Of a DNA stretch of 64,000 bases, positions 43,672 to 52,879 are shown piece by piece (within the stretch, counting starts at the first letter, position 1; each line of letters opens with the position of its first letter). Below the pieces are notes generated by a model, which saw only the letters and a list, made by a program, of their open reading frames with translations, made no database searches and was not told the DNA's origin. A program made the translations under genes and the position numbers. The DNA is from Bauldia sp965232525 (GTDB lineage Bacteria; Pseudomonadota; Alphaproteobacteria; Rhizobiales; Kaistiaceae). The stretch covers positions 3,224,001-3,288,000 of the forward strand of contig NZ_OZ246980.1 of assembly GCF_965232525.1 (NCBI RefSeq), read 5' to 3'.

Positions 43672-44027
43672 TCCAATGCTCCCTTACGCCACTCATAGAT
43701 GAAGCCGATGGTGAGCACCCCCAGGAAGATCATCACCGACCAGAAGCCGAACCAGCCGATGTCGTGGAAGACGACCGCCCACGGGAACAGGAAGGCGACT
43801 TCCAGATCGAAAATGATGAACAGGATGGCGACCAGATAGAAGCGGATATCGAACTTCATGCGCGCATCGTCGAACGGCGCGAAGCCGCATTCATAAGGCG
43901 CCAGCTTCTCCGGATCCGGGTTCTTGTACGCCACGATGAACGGCGCGATCAGGAGCGCAAGGCCCAGAACCAGAGCAACACCGATGAAAATCACCAGCGG
44001 CAAATAGTTGCTGAGAATGCTCTCCAT
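43662..44027 (-). CDS. nuoA: NADH-quinone oxidoreductase subunit A
   Basis: First gene of the nuo operon. Three-helix membrane subunit, 121 residues, with the conserved PYECGFAPFDDARMKFDIRF loop (about 44-63), whose Cys marks the quinone-site region, and FDLEVAFLFPWAV in the second helix. Its promoter is expected in the 305-base gap to eutC. All 14 nuo genes follow in the order A to N with two small extra genes. Confidence 0.97.
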   Translation of the reverse strand: MESILSNYLPLVIFIGVALVLGLALLIAPFIVAYKNPDPEKLAPYECGFAPFDDARMKFDIRFYLVAILFIIFDLEVAFLFPWAVVFHDIGWFGFWSVMIFLGVLTIGFIYEWRKGALEWD

Positions 44028-44332
44028 CCTGTCCTCGCGCCGGCATGTCCGCTCGATGCGGAAACGCCTACCCTACTAACATGTTGCTGCACTGCCGCGC
44101 GACAAGTGCGGATCGATCTGATCGGATCGAGCGGCCGATTTCAGAACCGTTCCAACGCGACATGACGTGCGGAGGCTTAGCCGAGCCGCGTGCGGGTGGC
44201 AAGGCGAAACGTACCGGAACGGGTGCGGCTGAACCGCCTGCCCTCGCCGGCGGTTTTTGGCACTGGATTCGAGGGGCTATGGCAGGTCTTGCCGGCCCTG
44301 AAACGGGCGTCGTGGCCGCCCGGACCAACCGA
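44028..44332. other. intergenic region between eutC and nuoA
   Basis: About 305 bases without a supportable gene; it must contain the nuo operon leader and the 3' end of the eut transcript. A hairpin ACCGCC/GGCGGT around 44237-44258 followed by TTTTT could terminate plus-strand transcripts, but no plus-strand gene precedes it. On the minus strand no clear terminator follows eutC, so the eut genes may read into nuo. No copy of the tRNA-Asp 3' end, which would mark an integrated island, is visible here. Confidence 0.4.
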
Positions 44333-45151
44333 CTATCGGTCGTCCGGCTCGATCAGGAAGGTCCTGGTCGATTTCGGCTCGAGCCGGGGCGCCAATTCGG
44401 CGTCATCCTTGAGTTGAACGCCCGAGAAACCGAGTCGCCGCGCTTCGCCCATCAGGTAGGCAAGCTTGTCGGCCGCCCGCTCGTAGCTCAGTCCCTCTGC
44501 GCGCACGTTGGAGATGCAGTTCCGCGATTCGTCGGTCAGGCCGATGCGGGGCTTCAGCGTCATGTAGATGCCCATGCTGTCGGGCGAGCTCAACCCAGGC
44601 CTTTCCCCGATGAGGACGACAACCATACCGGCGCCCAGTCGTTCGCCGATCTCGTCGCCGACCGCGACCCGCGCGCCCTTGACAATGCACGGCGGCGCAA
44701 TCCGCCATGTCCCCTCGGCAAGAATGGGCATCACCGCGTCGAGGAAATTCACGGCGTGTTTTTCGATCGCCACCGCGGAGAGACCATCGCCAATGACGAA
44801 GGCGACATCATAGGGCGTGTCCGGCCGGGAAAGTCGTTCGAGCTTTTCGCGCGACTTCAGGTCGAGACGCCGGCCTTTGTCCGGCCGCTGCAGATAGTCG
44901 GACCGGTCGTCGGCGCGGCTGCGGAGCAGAAGCGTCTCGTACCCACGCGATCGCAGCGCCGCCTCCAGCGTCGGAATGTCGAGTTCCTGGTGGATCGCGT
45001 GCCGCGCCCGCATGTGCGCCAGTTGAAAGGCGAGATGCGGCCTTGTCGGCAGGCTGGTGCCCGCATGGCCGAGCGCGATCCGGGCCGGCGTGAAGCGACG
45101 CAGCTTGGTCCAGGGATCGGCAGTATCGAGAGCCCGTTTCTCTTTGGTCAC
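44333..45151 (-). CDS. eutC: ethanolamine ammonia-lyase small subunit
   Basis: Light chain of the adenosylcobalamin-dependent enzyme that splits ethanolamine into acetaldehyde and ammonia. 272 residues from the GTG at 45151, 11 bases after eutB. Recognisable stretches are FTPARIALGHAGTSLPTRPH near the N-terminus, VIGDGLSAVAIEKHAVNF, VVVLIGERPGLSSPDSMGIY and RNCISNVRAEGLSYERAA. The start is chosen because the longer open frame overlaps eutB and a GGTGG ribosome-binding site precedes this GTG. Confidence 0.95.
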   Translation of the reverse strand: MTKEKRALDTADPWTKLRRFTPARIALGHAGTSLPTRPHLAFQLAHMRARHAIHQELDIPTLEAALRSRGYETLLLRSRADDRSDYLQRPDKGRRLDLKSREKLERLSRPDTPYDVAFVIGDGLSAVAIEKHAVNFLDAVMPILAEGTWRIAPPCIVKGARVAVGDEIGERLGAGMVVVLIGERPGLSSPDSMGIYMTLKPRIGLTDESRNCISNVRAEGLSYERAADKLAYLMGEARRLGFSGVQLKDDAELAPRLEPKSTRTFLIEPDDR

Positions 45152-45162
45152 CGGAGCACCAC

Positions 45163-46551
45163 CTAGCTCAGATGCTCCAGCGCGCGCCGAAACGACTCCG
45201 GCAGGCGGTCGGCAAGCCGCACGTCTTCGCCTCCCTCGAAAATACCGGAGTCCGTCAGCCACGCCTCGAACTCCGGCGCCGGCCGCAACCCGAGAACCCG
45301 CCGCGCATAGAGCGCGTCATGGAACGACGTGGTCTGGTAGTTGAGCATCACATCATCGGAACCCGGAATGCCCATGATGAAGTTGACGCCGGCGGTCGCC
45401 AGCAGCGTCAGCAGCACGTCCATGTCGTTCTGGTCGGCTTCGGCATGGTTGGTGTAGCAGATGTCGCAACCCATCGGCACGCCGAGCAGCTTGCCGCAGA
45501 AATGGTCCTCGAGGCCGGCGCGAACGATCTGTCGCCCGTCGAACAGATATTCCGGGCCAATGAAGCCGACCACGGTGTTGACGAGCAACGGCTTGAACGT
45601 GCGGGCGACGGCATAGGTGCGGGCCTCCAGTGTCTGCTGGTCGACGCCGTGATGCGCGTCCGCCGAGAGCGCACTCCCCTGACCGGTCTCGAAATACATA
45701 ACGTTGTCGCCCAGCGTGCCGCGGCCCAGGCTCAGCGCCGCGTCGCGACCTTCCTTCAGGACTTGAAGATCGACCCCGAAGCTTCTGTTGGCTGCCTCGG
45801 TGCCGGCGATGGATTGGAACACGAGATCGACCGGCGCCCCCCGGTTGATCGCCTCGATACTGGTGGTGACATGGGTCAGGACGCAGGATTGGGTCGGGAT
45901 GGCGTAGCGCCGGATGATCTCGTCCAGCATCTCCACCAGGGTGATGACCGTCGCGATGCTGTCGGACGCCGGATTGATGCCAATCACCGCATCGCCGCTG
46001 CCATACATCAGGCCGTCGACGATGCTGGCTGCGATGCCGGTCGGATCGTCGGTCGGGTGGTTGGGCTGTAGCCGCGTCGACAAGCGTTTCTTCAGGCCGA
46101 TGGTGCTGCGGAATCGGGTTACCACGCGGCATTTCTGCGCGATCAGGATCAGGTCCTGGACGCGGCAGATCTTGGAGACGGCAGCCACCATTTCCGGCGT
46201 AAGTCCGGGCGCCAGTGCGGCGAGAGTCTCTTCGGTGGCCGCATCCGACAACAGCCAGTCGCGGAAACCGCCAACCGTCAAATGCGAGACCGTCGCAAAC
46301 GCCTGGCTGTCGTGACCGTCGGCGATCAGGCGCGTGACTTCATCGTCTTCGTAGGGCACGACCCATTCGTCGAGGAACACGGTCAGCGGCACATCGGCGA
46401 GCGCCATCTGGGCCGCCATCCGCTCCGCGTCGTCGCGCGCGGCGATCTCCGCCAGATGATCGCCGGATCGCTCCGGGCTCGCCTTGGCGAGCAGGTCCCT
46501 TAGCGTGTCGAAGCGATAGGTCGTCCCGTCGATGGAATGGGAAAAACGCAT
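45163..46551 (-). CDS. eutB: ethanolamine ammonia-lyase large subunit
   Basis: Catalytic heavy chain, 462 residues, a TIM barrel that binds substrate and cobalamin. Family segments include GDAVIGINPASDSIATVI (about 190-207), QSCVLTHVTTSIEAI, ETGQGSALSADAHHGVDQQT with the adenosylcobalamin region, GPEYLFDGRQIVRAGLED and FIMGIPGSDDVMLNYQTTSF. It is the middle gene of permease-eutB-eutC. No eutA reactivase or carboxysome-like shell genes are nearby, so acetaldehyde is probably handled by cytosolic enzymes encoded elsewhere. Confidence 0.97.
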   Translation of the reverse strand: MRFSHSIDGTTYRFDTLRDLLAKASPERSGDHLAEIAARDDAERMAAQMALADVPLTVFLDEWVVPYEDDEVTRLIADGHDSQAFATVSHLTVGGFRDWLLSDAATEETLAALAPGLTPEMVAAVSKICRVQDLILIAQKCRVVTRFRSTIGLKKRLSTRLQPNHPTDDPTGIAASIVDGLMYGSGDAVIGINPASDSIATVITLVEMLDEIIRRYAIPTQSCVLTHVTTSIEAINRGAPVDLVFQSIAGTEAANRSFGVDLQVLKEGRDAALSLGRGTLGDNVMYFETGQGSALSADAHHGVDQQTLEARTYAVARTFKPLLVNTVVGFIGPEYLFDGRQIVRAGLEDHFCGKLLGVPMGCDICYTNHAEADQNDMDVLLTLLATAGVNFIMGIPGSDDVMLNYQTTSFHDALYARRVLGLRPAPEFEAWLTDSGIFEGGEDVRLADRLPESFRRALEHLS

Positions 46552-46589
46552 GGCTGCCCGTTCCCCTTCATCGTCGCTCTGCCGGCGCG

Positions 46590-47996
46590 TCAGGGCGCCT
46601 CTTCGCCTGGAGCGGTCGGTACGAGGTGGTGACGACTATAGATCGCGAAGTAGCCCACGAAAACGGCGTAGACGATAGCGACGCCGATGATGACCCGCGG
46701 GTCGACCAGAAAGCCGGCGACCACCGCCGCGCATGCCAGCACCAGCGCGACGCCGGAGGTCACCACACCGCCGGGGGTGCGGTAGGTCCGCTCCAGGTTT
46801 GGTTCCTTGATCCGTAGGGCGATATGCGCGGCCATCATCATCACGTAAGAGATCGTCGCCCCGAACACCGCCACCAGGATCAACAGGTCGCCTTCCCCGC
46901 TCAGCGACAGGACGAAGCCGATGACGCCAGGCACGATCAGCGCGACGTAGGGCGTCTTACGTTCGTTGGTCAGCGACAGGACGCGCGGCAGGTAGCCGGC
47001 GCGTGACATGGCGAAGGTGAGCCGCGAATAGCCGAAGATGATCGAGAAGAAGCTGGCGATCAGCCCGGCCAGGCCGACGAAGTTGACGAAACGGCTGATG
47101 AGCGTCGGCCCGTCGCCGACATGCGGCGCCTCCAGGGCAGCGACCAGCGGATTGCCGGAGTCCTGCAAGGCGGCCGACCCGGCGCCGCCCGGCCCCAGGG
47201 TCAGGATCAGCGCGGCGAACAGGAGGAGCACGATCATGCCGCCGATCAGCCCGCGCGGCAGGTCGCGCTTGGCGTCCCGCGTCTCCTCCGCGGCGAGCGG
47301 CACGCCCTCGATGGCGAGGAAGAACCAGATCGCGTAGGGGATCGCCGCCCAGATGCCGATATAGCCGAAGGGCAGGAACGGGCTCGCCCCGGCCGCGTCG
47401 GTGACCGCGATGTCGAACAGGTTGTCGACGCTGAAATGGGGCACCATTGCCACGCAGAAGGCAACAAGCGCGACCACGGCGATCGCGGTGATGATGAAGA
47501 TGAGCCGCAAGGCCTCGCCGGCGCCATAGACGTGGATTGCCAGGAAGAAGGCATAGCAGGCGAGATAGACGGGCCAGCCGTCGATGCCGAACAGCGAACC
47601 GAAATAGGCGCCGATGAACACGGCGATCGCCGCCGGCGCGATGGCGTATTCGATCAGGATCGCCACGCCGCAGAGAAAGCCGCCCCACGGCCCGAAGGCC
47701 CGTCGGGCGAAGCCATAGCCCCCGCCGGAGGTCGGGACGATGGTCGAAAGCTCCGCGAGCGCGAGACACATGAAGGTGTACATCGTCGCCATCAGCAGCG
47801 TGGCGATCAGCAGGCCGCCCCACCCGCCCTGCGCCAGGCCGAAGTTCCACCCGGCGAAATCGCCGGAAATGACGTAGGCGACGCCGAGACCGATCAGCAG
47901 GCCCCAGCCGGCCACGCCGCTTTTCAGTTGCCGTTGTTCGAAATAGTCCGACCCGATCGACTGGTTCTTAGCGCCCGACGAACCCGCCCGTTCCAT
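46590..47996 (-). CDS. eat: ethanolamine permease (APC superfamily)
   Basis: Amino-acid/polyamine/organocation-type transporter, 468 residues from the ATG at 47996, with about 12 membrane segments. The N-terminal SDYFEQRQLKSGVAGWGLLI and GWGGLLIATLLMATMYTF match the ethanolamine permease subfamily, which is usually next to eutBC. The ATG is preceded by AAGGA at about nine bases; a TTG two codons upstream is a weaker choice. Uptake gene, then both lyase subunits, in one transcript gives a minimal ethanolamine-use unit. Confidence 0.9.
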   Translation of the reverse strand: MERAGSSGAKNQSIGSDYFEQRQLKSGVAGWGLLIGLGVAYVISGDFAGWNFGLAQGGWGGLLIATLLMATMYTFMCLALAELSTIVPTSGGGYGFARRAFGPWGGFLCGVAILIEYAIAPAAIAVFIGAYFGSLFGIDGWPVYLACYAFFLAIHVYGAGEALRLIFIITAIAVVALVAFCVAMVPHFSVDNLFDIAVTDAAGASPFLPFGYIGIWAAIPYAIWFFLAIEGVPLAAEETRDAKRDLPRGLIGGMIVLLLFAALILTLGPGGAGSAALQDSGNPLVAALEAPHVGDGPTLISRFVNFVGLAGLIASFFSIIFGYSRLTFAMSRAGYLPRVLSLTNERKTPYVALIVPGVIGFVLSLSGEGDLLILVAVFGATISYVMMMAAHIALRIKEPNLERTYRTPGGVVTSGVALVLACAAVVAGFLVDPRVIIGVAIVYAVFVGYFAIYSRHHLVPTAPGEEAP

Positions 47997-48093
47997 GGCC
48001 AATCCTTATTGCCGCGATGTCGAAGGTCGAGCCGGCCTTCTGACAAAATCACACGGCCGGCCAAAGAGCGGGAAGAACGTCCAGCGGTGTAAA

Positions 48094-48170
48094 TGGCGGG
48101 AGTGACGGGACTCGAACCCGCGACCTCTGGCGTGACAGGCCAGCGCTCTAACCAACTGAGCTACACCCCC
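48094..48170 (-). tRNA. tRNA-Asp (GTC)
   Basis: 77 bases including an encoded CCA. The acceptor stem GGGGGTG pairs with CACTCCC (one G-U), then discriminator G. The D-arm has AGCTCAGTTGG, the anticodon stem-loop CTGGC-CTGTCAC-GCCAG has anticodon GTC, and the T-arm has GGTTCGAGTCC. It lies 116 bases downstream of tRNA-Val on the same strand; the ethanolamine genes begin 97 bases further on. Confidence 0.98.
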
Positions 48171-48286
48171 GAAACCCGGCGTCGGGCGCGGCAGGCAATT
48201 AGGACGCTCCGGCGAATGGTGTCAAGGACACAACGACACGTCGGTGCGGCTCAGCACCGCAGGCCCGTTTCGATCGGAGACTCGAA

Positions 48287-48362
48287 TGGTGGGCGGTGAG
48301 AGGCTCGAACTCCCGACATCCACGGTGTAAACGTGGCGCTCTACCAACTGAGCTAACCGCCC
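48287..48362 (-). tRNA. tRNA-Val (TAC)
   Basis: 76 bases including an encoded CCA. The acceptor stem GGGCGGT pairs fully with ACCGCCC, discriminator A. The anticodon arm CCACG-TTTACAC-CGTGG has anticodon TAC, and the T-arm has AGTTCGAGCCT. The order hup, tRNA-Val, tRNA-Asp, as here, is common in alphaproteobacteria. Confidence 0.98.
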
Positions 48363-48499
48363 CCGCTTTTCCGCTTCCGGTTTAGGCATCCGATGGTTCG
48401 GGTGCAAGACCCACCACCGGTGGAGGTGCCCGTCCTGACTCTACGCGAGGGAAACCCGGCCGCGGGAAAAGGCGGGAACGGTTCGGACCGCCGCCCGCG

Positions 48500-48775
48500 T
48501 TAGCGGTTGACGGCGTCCTTGAGACCCTTGCCGGCCTTGAACTTCGGGGTCTTGGATGCAGCGATCTGGATCGTCTCGCCGGTGCGCGGATTGCGACCGG
48601 TGCTCGCCGCGCGATTTGCGACACTGAAGTTGCCGAAACCGATGATCTTCACTTCCTGGCCCGATTTCAGTGCCCCGGTTATGGCGTCGAACGTCGCATC
48701 CACGGCCTGGCCAGCGCCGGCCTTGGACATCCCCGTGCGTTCCGCCACAGACGCGATGAGATCATTCTTGTTCAT
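48500..48775 (-). CDS. hup: DNA-binding protein HU
   Basis: Histone-like nucleoid protein, 91 residues, that binds and bends DNA as a dimer. MNKNDLIASVAERTGMSKA opens the helical domain and the DNA-binding arm shows as FGNFSVANRAASTGRNPRTG (about 47-66) with the intercalating Pro. The helical C-terminus has FKAGKGLKDAVNR. It lies 190 bases downstream of lon and before two tRNA genes, as usual for this class. Confidence 0.97.
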   Translation of the reverse strand: MNKNDLIASVAERTGMSKAGAGQAVDATFDAITGALKSGQEVKIIGFGNFSVANRAASTGRNPRTGETIQIAASKTPKFKAGKGLKDAVNR

Positions 48776-48967
48776 GTCACATCCCTTTCACTGATTTGAG
48801 CCGAGAGCGAATCGCCTCCTCGACTACACGGCGGACCCTCACGCTAAAACCCGGCCCATGCAAGTCAAAAACCGCAGATTTCCGCGATTTTGATTGGATT
48901 CACAATGTCGGGCTGAAATCGGCGTCCGCTGCACCGCGAACGCCGATTTCCGTTGAGTTTCAGAGGC

Positions 48968-51394
48968 TTAGTGAGCCGTCAGGGCCGCAGCCGCCTCGTC
49001 TTCGGAGACCGCCGGGGTCGCCGGCTGTTTCGTCTCGTCCCACTCGATCGGCTCCGGTTTGCGAACGAGAGCGTGCGTCAGCACGTCTTCCATCCGCGCC
49101 ACGGGGATGATCTCAAGCCCGTTTTTCACATTCTCGGGGATATCCGCCAGGTCCTTGGCGTTGTCCTCGGGAATGAGCACGGTCTTGATGCCGCCGCGCA
49201 TGGCCGCGAGCAGCTTCTCCTTCAATCCGCCGATCGGCAGCACCCGTCCGCGCAGCGTGATCTCGCCGGTCATGGCGACATCCTTGCGGACCGGTATCCC
49301 GGTCATGATCGACACGATCGAGGCCACCATCGCCACACCCGCTGACGGTCCGTCCTTCGGCGTCGCGCCTTCCGGCACGTGGACGTGGATGTCCTTCTTG
49401 TCGAACAAGGGCGGCTCGATGCCGAAGTCGATCGCCCGCGAACGGACATAGGACGCCGCCGCCGAAATCGACTCCTTCATCACGTCGCGCAGGTTGCCGG
49501 TGACCGTCATCTTGCCCTTGCCGGGCATCATGACGCCTTCGACCGTGAGCAACTCGCCGCCGACCTCGGTCCAGGCCAGGCCGGTGACCACACCGACCAG
49601 ATCCTCGTGCTCCGCCTCGCCATAGCGGTAGCGGGGCACGCCCAGGAAGTCGTCGATGTTCTTCGGCGTGATCTTGATCGACTTCTTCTTCGACAGGATC
49701 AGCTCCTTGACGCTCTTGCGCGCCAGGGTCGCCAGCTCACGCTCCAGGTTCCGCACGCCCGCCTCGCGGGTGTAGCGCCGGATCACCGTTTTCAGGGCGT
49801 CGTCCGTCAACGAGAATTCCTTCTCGCTGAGCGCGTGCTCCTTGAGGATCTTCGGGATCAGATGCCTGTGGGCGATCTCGATCTTCTCATCCTCGGTGTA
49901 GCCGGCGATCCGGATGATCTCCATCCGGTCCATCAGAGCCGGCGGAATGTTGAGCGTGTTCGCCGTGGTGATGAACATCACGTTCGACAGATCGTAGTCG
50001 ACCTCGAGATAGTGGTCGGCGAACGTGCCGTTCTGTTCGGGGTCAAGCACCTCGAGCAGGGCCGACGACGGATCGCCGCGGAAGTCCATGCCGATCTTGT
50101 CGATCTCGTCGAGCAGGAACAGTGGATTGGTCTTCTTCGCCTTCCGCATCGACTGGATCACCTTACCGGGCATCGAGCCGATATAGGTTCGCCGATGGCC
50201 ACGGATTTCGGCCTCGTCGCGCACGCCGCCGAGCGACATACGGACGAACTCGCGGCCGGTCGCCCGGGCGATCGATTTGCCGAGCGAGGTCTTGCCGACG
50301 CCGGGCGGTCCGACCAGGCACAGAATCGGCCCGCGCAGCTTGTTCGCGCGGCTTTGGACGGCGAGGTATTCGACGATCCGGTCTTTGACCTTCTCCAGGC
50401 CGTAGTGATCGGTGTCGAGCACTTCCTGAGCGAAGTTCAGATCGTTCTTGATCCGGGACTTCTTGCCCCAAGGAATGCCGAGCAGCCAGTCGAGATAGTT
50501 GCGCACGACCGTCGCCTCGGCGGACATCGGTGACATCTGCCGGAGCTTCTTCAGCTCGTTCTGAGCCTTCTCGCGCGCTTCCTTCGAAAGCCGCGTCTTG
50601 GCGATCTTTTCTTCCAGCTCCTGGAGCTCGTCGCGTCCGTCCTCGGAATCGCCCAGCTCCTTCTGGATCGCCTTCATCTGTTCGTTGAGATAGTACTCGC
50701 GCTGGGTCTTCTCCATCTGCCGCTTGACGCGCGAACGGATGCGCTTCTCGACCTGAAGGACCGAGATTTCGCTCTCCATCAGCCCGAGCACGCGCTCCAG
50801 CCGCTCGACCACGGTTGGCAGCGCCAGGAGTTCCTGTTTCTCGGGAATCTTGATCGCGAGATGGGACGCAACGGTGTCGGCCGCCTTCGAGTAGTCGTCA
50901 AGCTGGTTCACGGCCCCGACGACTTCCGGCGAGACCTTCTTGTTCAGCTTCACGTAGTTCTCGAACTCGGCGATGACCGAGCGCGCGAGCGCCTCGACCT
51001 CGACCTCGTCGCCAATCTCGTCTTCGATCTTTTTGGCATGCGCCTCGTAGAAGGCGTCGTTGTCGGTGTAGCGGAGGATTTCCGCACGGCCGACGCCTTC
51101 GACCAGAACCTTCACGGTCCCGTCGGGCAGCTTCAGCAGTTGCAGGACCGACGCCAGCGTACCGACGTTGTAGATCGTCTCCGGCGACGGCTCGTCCTCG
51201 CTGGGGTTCTGCTGCGTCGCGAGCAGGATCTGCTTGTCGGCGCGCATGACCTCTTCGAGGGCATGGATCGACTTCTCGCGCCCTACAAAGAGCGGCACGA
51301 TCATGTGGGGGAACACGACGATGTCCCGTAACGGCAGAACCGGGAAGGCGTCACCGTCGGTTGGAACGCCAATGGGGCCAGATTGTTCGGCCAT
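48968..51394 (-). CDS. lon: ATP-dependent Lon protease
   Basis: Cytoplasmic AAA+ serine protease degrading misfolded and regulatory proteins, 808 residues. In order: N-terminal substrate domain (FPVLPLRDIVVFPHMIVPLF), coiled-coil region, Walker A GPPGVGKTSLGKS (about 361), Walker B FLLDEIDKIG, and the C-terminal protease with the catalytic Ser in PKDGPSAGVAM (about 683) and Lys in GGLKEKLLAA (about 726). A heat-shock-like promoter lies upstream. The HspQ gene in this window encodes a known Lon partner in enterobacteria. Confidence 0.98.
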   Translation of the reverse strand: MAEQSGPIGVPTDGDAFPVLPLRDIVVFPHMIVPLFVGREKSIHALEEVMRADKQILLATQQNPSEDEPSPETIYNVGTLASVLQLLKLPDGTVKVLVEGVGRAEILRYTDNDAFYEAHAKKIEDEIGDEVEVEALARSVIAEFENYVKLNKKVSPEVVGAVNQLDDYSKAADTVASHLAIKIPEKQELLALPTVVERLERVLGLMESEISVLQVEKRIRSRVKRQMEKTQREYYLNEQMKAIQKELGDSEDGRDELQELEEKIAKTRLSKEAREKAQNELKKLRQMSPMSAEATVVRNYLDWLLGIPWGKKSRIKNDLNFAQEVLDTDHYGLEKVKDRIVEYLAVQSRANKLRGPILCLVGPPGVGKTSLGKSIARATGREFVRMSLGGVRDEAEIRGHRRTYIGSMPGKVIQSMRKAKKTNPLFLLDEIDKIGMDFRGDPSSALLEVLDPEQNGTFADHYLEVDYDLSNVMFITTANTLNIPPALMDRMEIIRIAGYTEDEKIEIAHRHLIPKILKEHALSEKEFSLTDDALKTVIRRYTREAGVRNLERELATLARKSVKELILSKKKSIKITPKNIDDFLGVPRYRYGEAEHEDLVGVVTGLAWTEVGGELLTVEGVMMPGKGKMTVTGNLRDVMKESISAAASYVRSRAIDFGIEPPLFDKKDIHVHVPEGATPKDGPSAGVAMVASIVSIMTGIPVRKDVAMTGEITLRGRVLPIGGLKEKLLAAMRGGIKTVLIPEDNAKDLADIPENVKNGLEIIPVARMEDVLTHALVRKPEPIEWDETKQPATPAVSEDEAAAALTAH

Positions 51395-51515
51395 AGTGCT
51401 GTCCTTTCCACGCCGGGCCCTTCGGTAGGCACCCGGTGTTTTTCATGTGTTCAGGCAGGGAGGAATGCGCGAAAACGCGGTGGGAGGTGAATCAGTTACG
51501 CGCGTGCCTGACGAG

Positions 51516-51549
51516 CCAATAGGTGGCGTCGCCCCCACGGGGTGTCAAG
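51516..51549 (-). promoter_or_regulatory. heat-shock-like promoter for lon
   Basis: On the minus strand CTTGACA (51549-51543) is followed after 19-20 bases by CCTATTGG (51523-51516), resembling the RpoH-type promoter of alphaproteobacteria, with slightly long spacing. The lon start is 122 bases further on. It lies in the 213-base gap behind clpX. Confidence 0.45.
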
Positions 51550-51607
51550 GCGACTATGAAGTCGACCACAGAGCTGTGATCAGGCCGGAATGGTCGACCG
51601 AATCGGC

Positions 51608-52879
51608 CTAAGCCGAGGAGCCGACCTCGTCCTGGCGATCCGCGTAGATATAGAGCGGTCGCGACTTCCCTTCGACCACATCCGCGGAAATCACCACTTC
51701 CTGCACCCCGTTCAGGCTGGGCAGGTCGTACATGGTCTCCAGCAGGATCGATTCCATGATCGACCGCAGGCCCCGCGCGCCGGTCTTGCGCTCGATCGCC
51801 TTGTTGGCGATGGCGCTGAGGGCGTCGGGATGAATGGCGAGCTCCACGTTCTCCATGTCGAACAACCGCTGATACTGCTTGACCAGCGCGTTCTTCGGTT
51901 CCGCGAGAATCTTCACCAGCGCCTCGTTGTCGAGGTCTTCCAGCGTCGCCAGAACCGGCAACCGGCCGACGAACTCCGGGATCAGGCCGAACTTCAACAG
52001 GTCTTCCGGCTCGACGTTGCGGAACAACTCGCCGGTCTTACGATCTTCCGGCGCCTCGACATTGGCGGAGAAGCCGATCGAGGTGTTGCGGCCGCGATCG
52101 GAGATGATCTTCTCCAGGCCGGCGAAGGCGCCGCCACAGATGAACAGGATATTGGTGGTATCGACCTGCAGGAACTCCTGCTGCGGATGCTTGCGCCCGC
52201 CCTGCGGTGGCACGCTGGCGACCGTGCCTTCCATGATCTTGAGCAGCGCCTGCTGGACCCCCTCCCCGCTCACGTCGCGGGTGATCGACGGGTTGTCCGA
52301 CTTGCGGCTGATCTTGTCGACCTCGTCGATGTAGACGATGCCGCGCTGAGCGCGCTCGACATTGTAGTCGGCAGCCTGCAACAGCTTGAGAATGATGTTC
52401 TCGACATCCTCGCCGACATAGCCCGCCTCGGTCAGCGTGGTCGCGTCGGCCATGGTGAACGGCACGTCGAGAATCCGCGCGAGCGTCTGGGCCAGCAGCG
52501 TTTTGCCGCAGCCGGTCGGCCCGATCAGCAGGATGTTCGACTTTGCCAGTTCGACGTCGTTGTTCTTGGCGGCGTGATTGAGGCGCTTGTAGTGATTGTG
52601 GACCGCGACCGACAGCACCCGCTTGGCGTGGTGCTGGCCGATAACGTAGTCGTCGAGCACCGTGCAGATCTCGGTCGGCGTCGGCACGCCGTCGCGGGAC
52701 TTCACCAGCGAGGATTTGTTCTCCTCGCGAATGATGTCCATGCACAGCTCGACACACTCGTCGCAGATGAAGACCGTCGGCCCTGCGATCAGCTTCCGCA
52801 CCTCGTGCTGGCTCTTGCCGCAGAAGGAGCAATAGAGGGTGTTCTTGTTCTCGCCGCCGTTGCCTTTAGTCGTCGTCAT
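51608..52879 (-). CDS. clpX: ATP-dependent Clp protease ATP-binding subunit ClpX
   Basis: AAA+ unfoldase that feeds proteins to ClpP, 423 residues. The N-terminal zinc domain has YCSFCGKSQ and FICDECVELC (about 16-45). Walker A is GPTGCGKTLLAQTLA (about 116-130), and the pore loop region follows GYVGEDVENI. The sensor and small domain end with IYADRQDEVGSSA. ATG at 52879 has a GAGGAAGA ribosome-binding site; the longer frame upstream is not needed. It follows clpP after 207 bases. Confidence 0.98.
   Translation of the reverse strand: MTTTKGNGGENKNTLYCSFCGKSQHEVRKLIAGPTVFICDECVELCMDIIREENKSSLVKSRDGVPTPTEICTVLDDYVIGQHHAKRVLSVAVHNHYKRLNHAAKNNDVELAKSNILLIGPTGCGKTLLAQTLARILDVPFTMADATTLTEAGYVGEDVENIILKLLQAADYNVERAQRGIVYIDEVDKISRKSDNPSITRDVSGEGVQQALLKIMEGTVASVPPQGGRKHPQQEFLQVDTTNILFICGGAFAGLEKIISDRGRNTSIGFSANVEAPEDRKTGELFRNVEPEDLLKFGLIPEFVGRLPVLATLEDLDNEALVKILAEPKNALVKQYQRLFDMENVELAIHPDALSAIANKAIERKTGARGLRSIMESILLETMYDLPSLNGVQEVVISADVVEGKSRPLYIYADRQDEVGSSA

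Noticed and set aside
44230..44260. Hairpin with T-run on the plus strand in the eutC-nuoA gap
   Set aside because: No plus-strand gene or promoter precedes it, and it does not suit the minus-strand genes; kept only as a note.
44028..48093. Integrated element bounded by repeats of the tRNA-Asp end
   Set aside because: I searched the eutC-nuoA gap by eye for a copy of the tRNA 3' end and found none, and there is no integrase gene.
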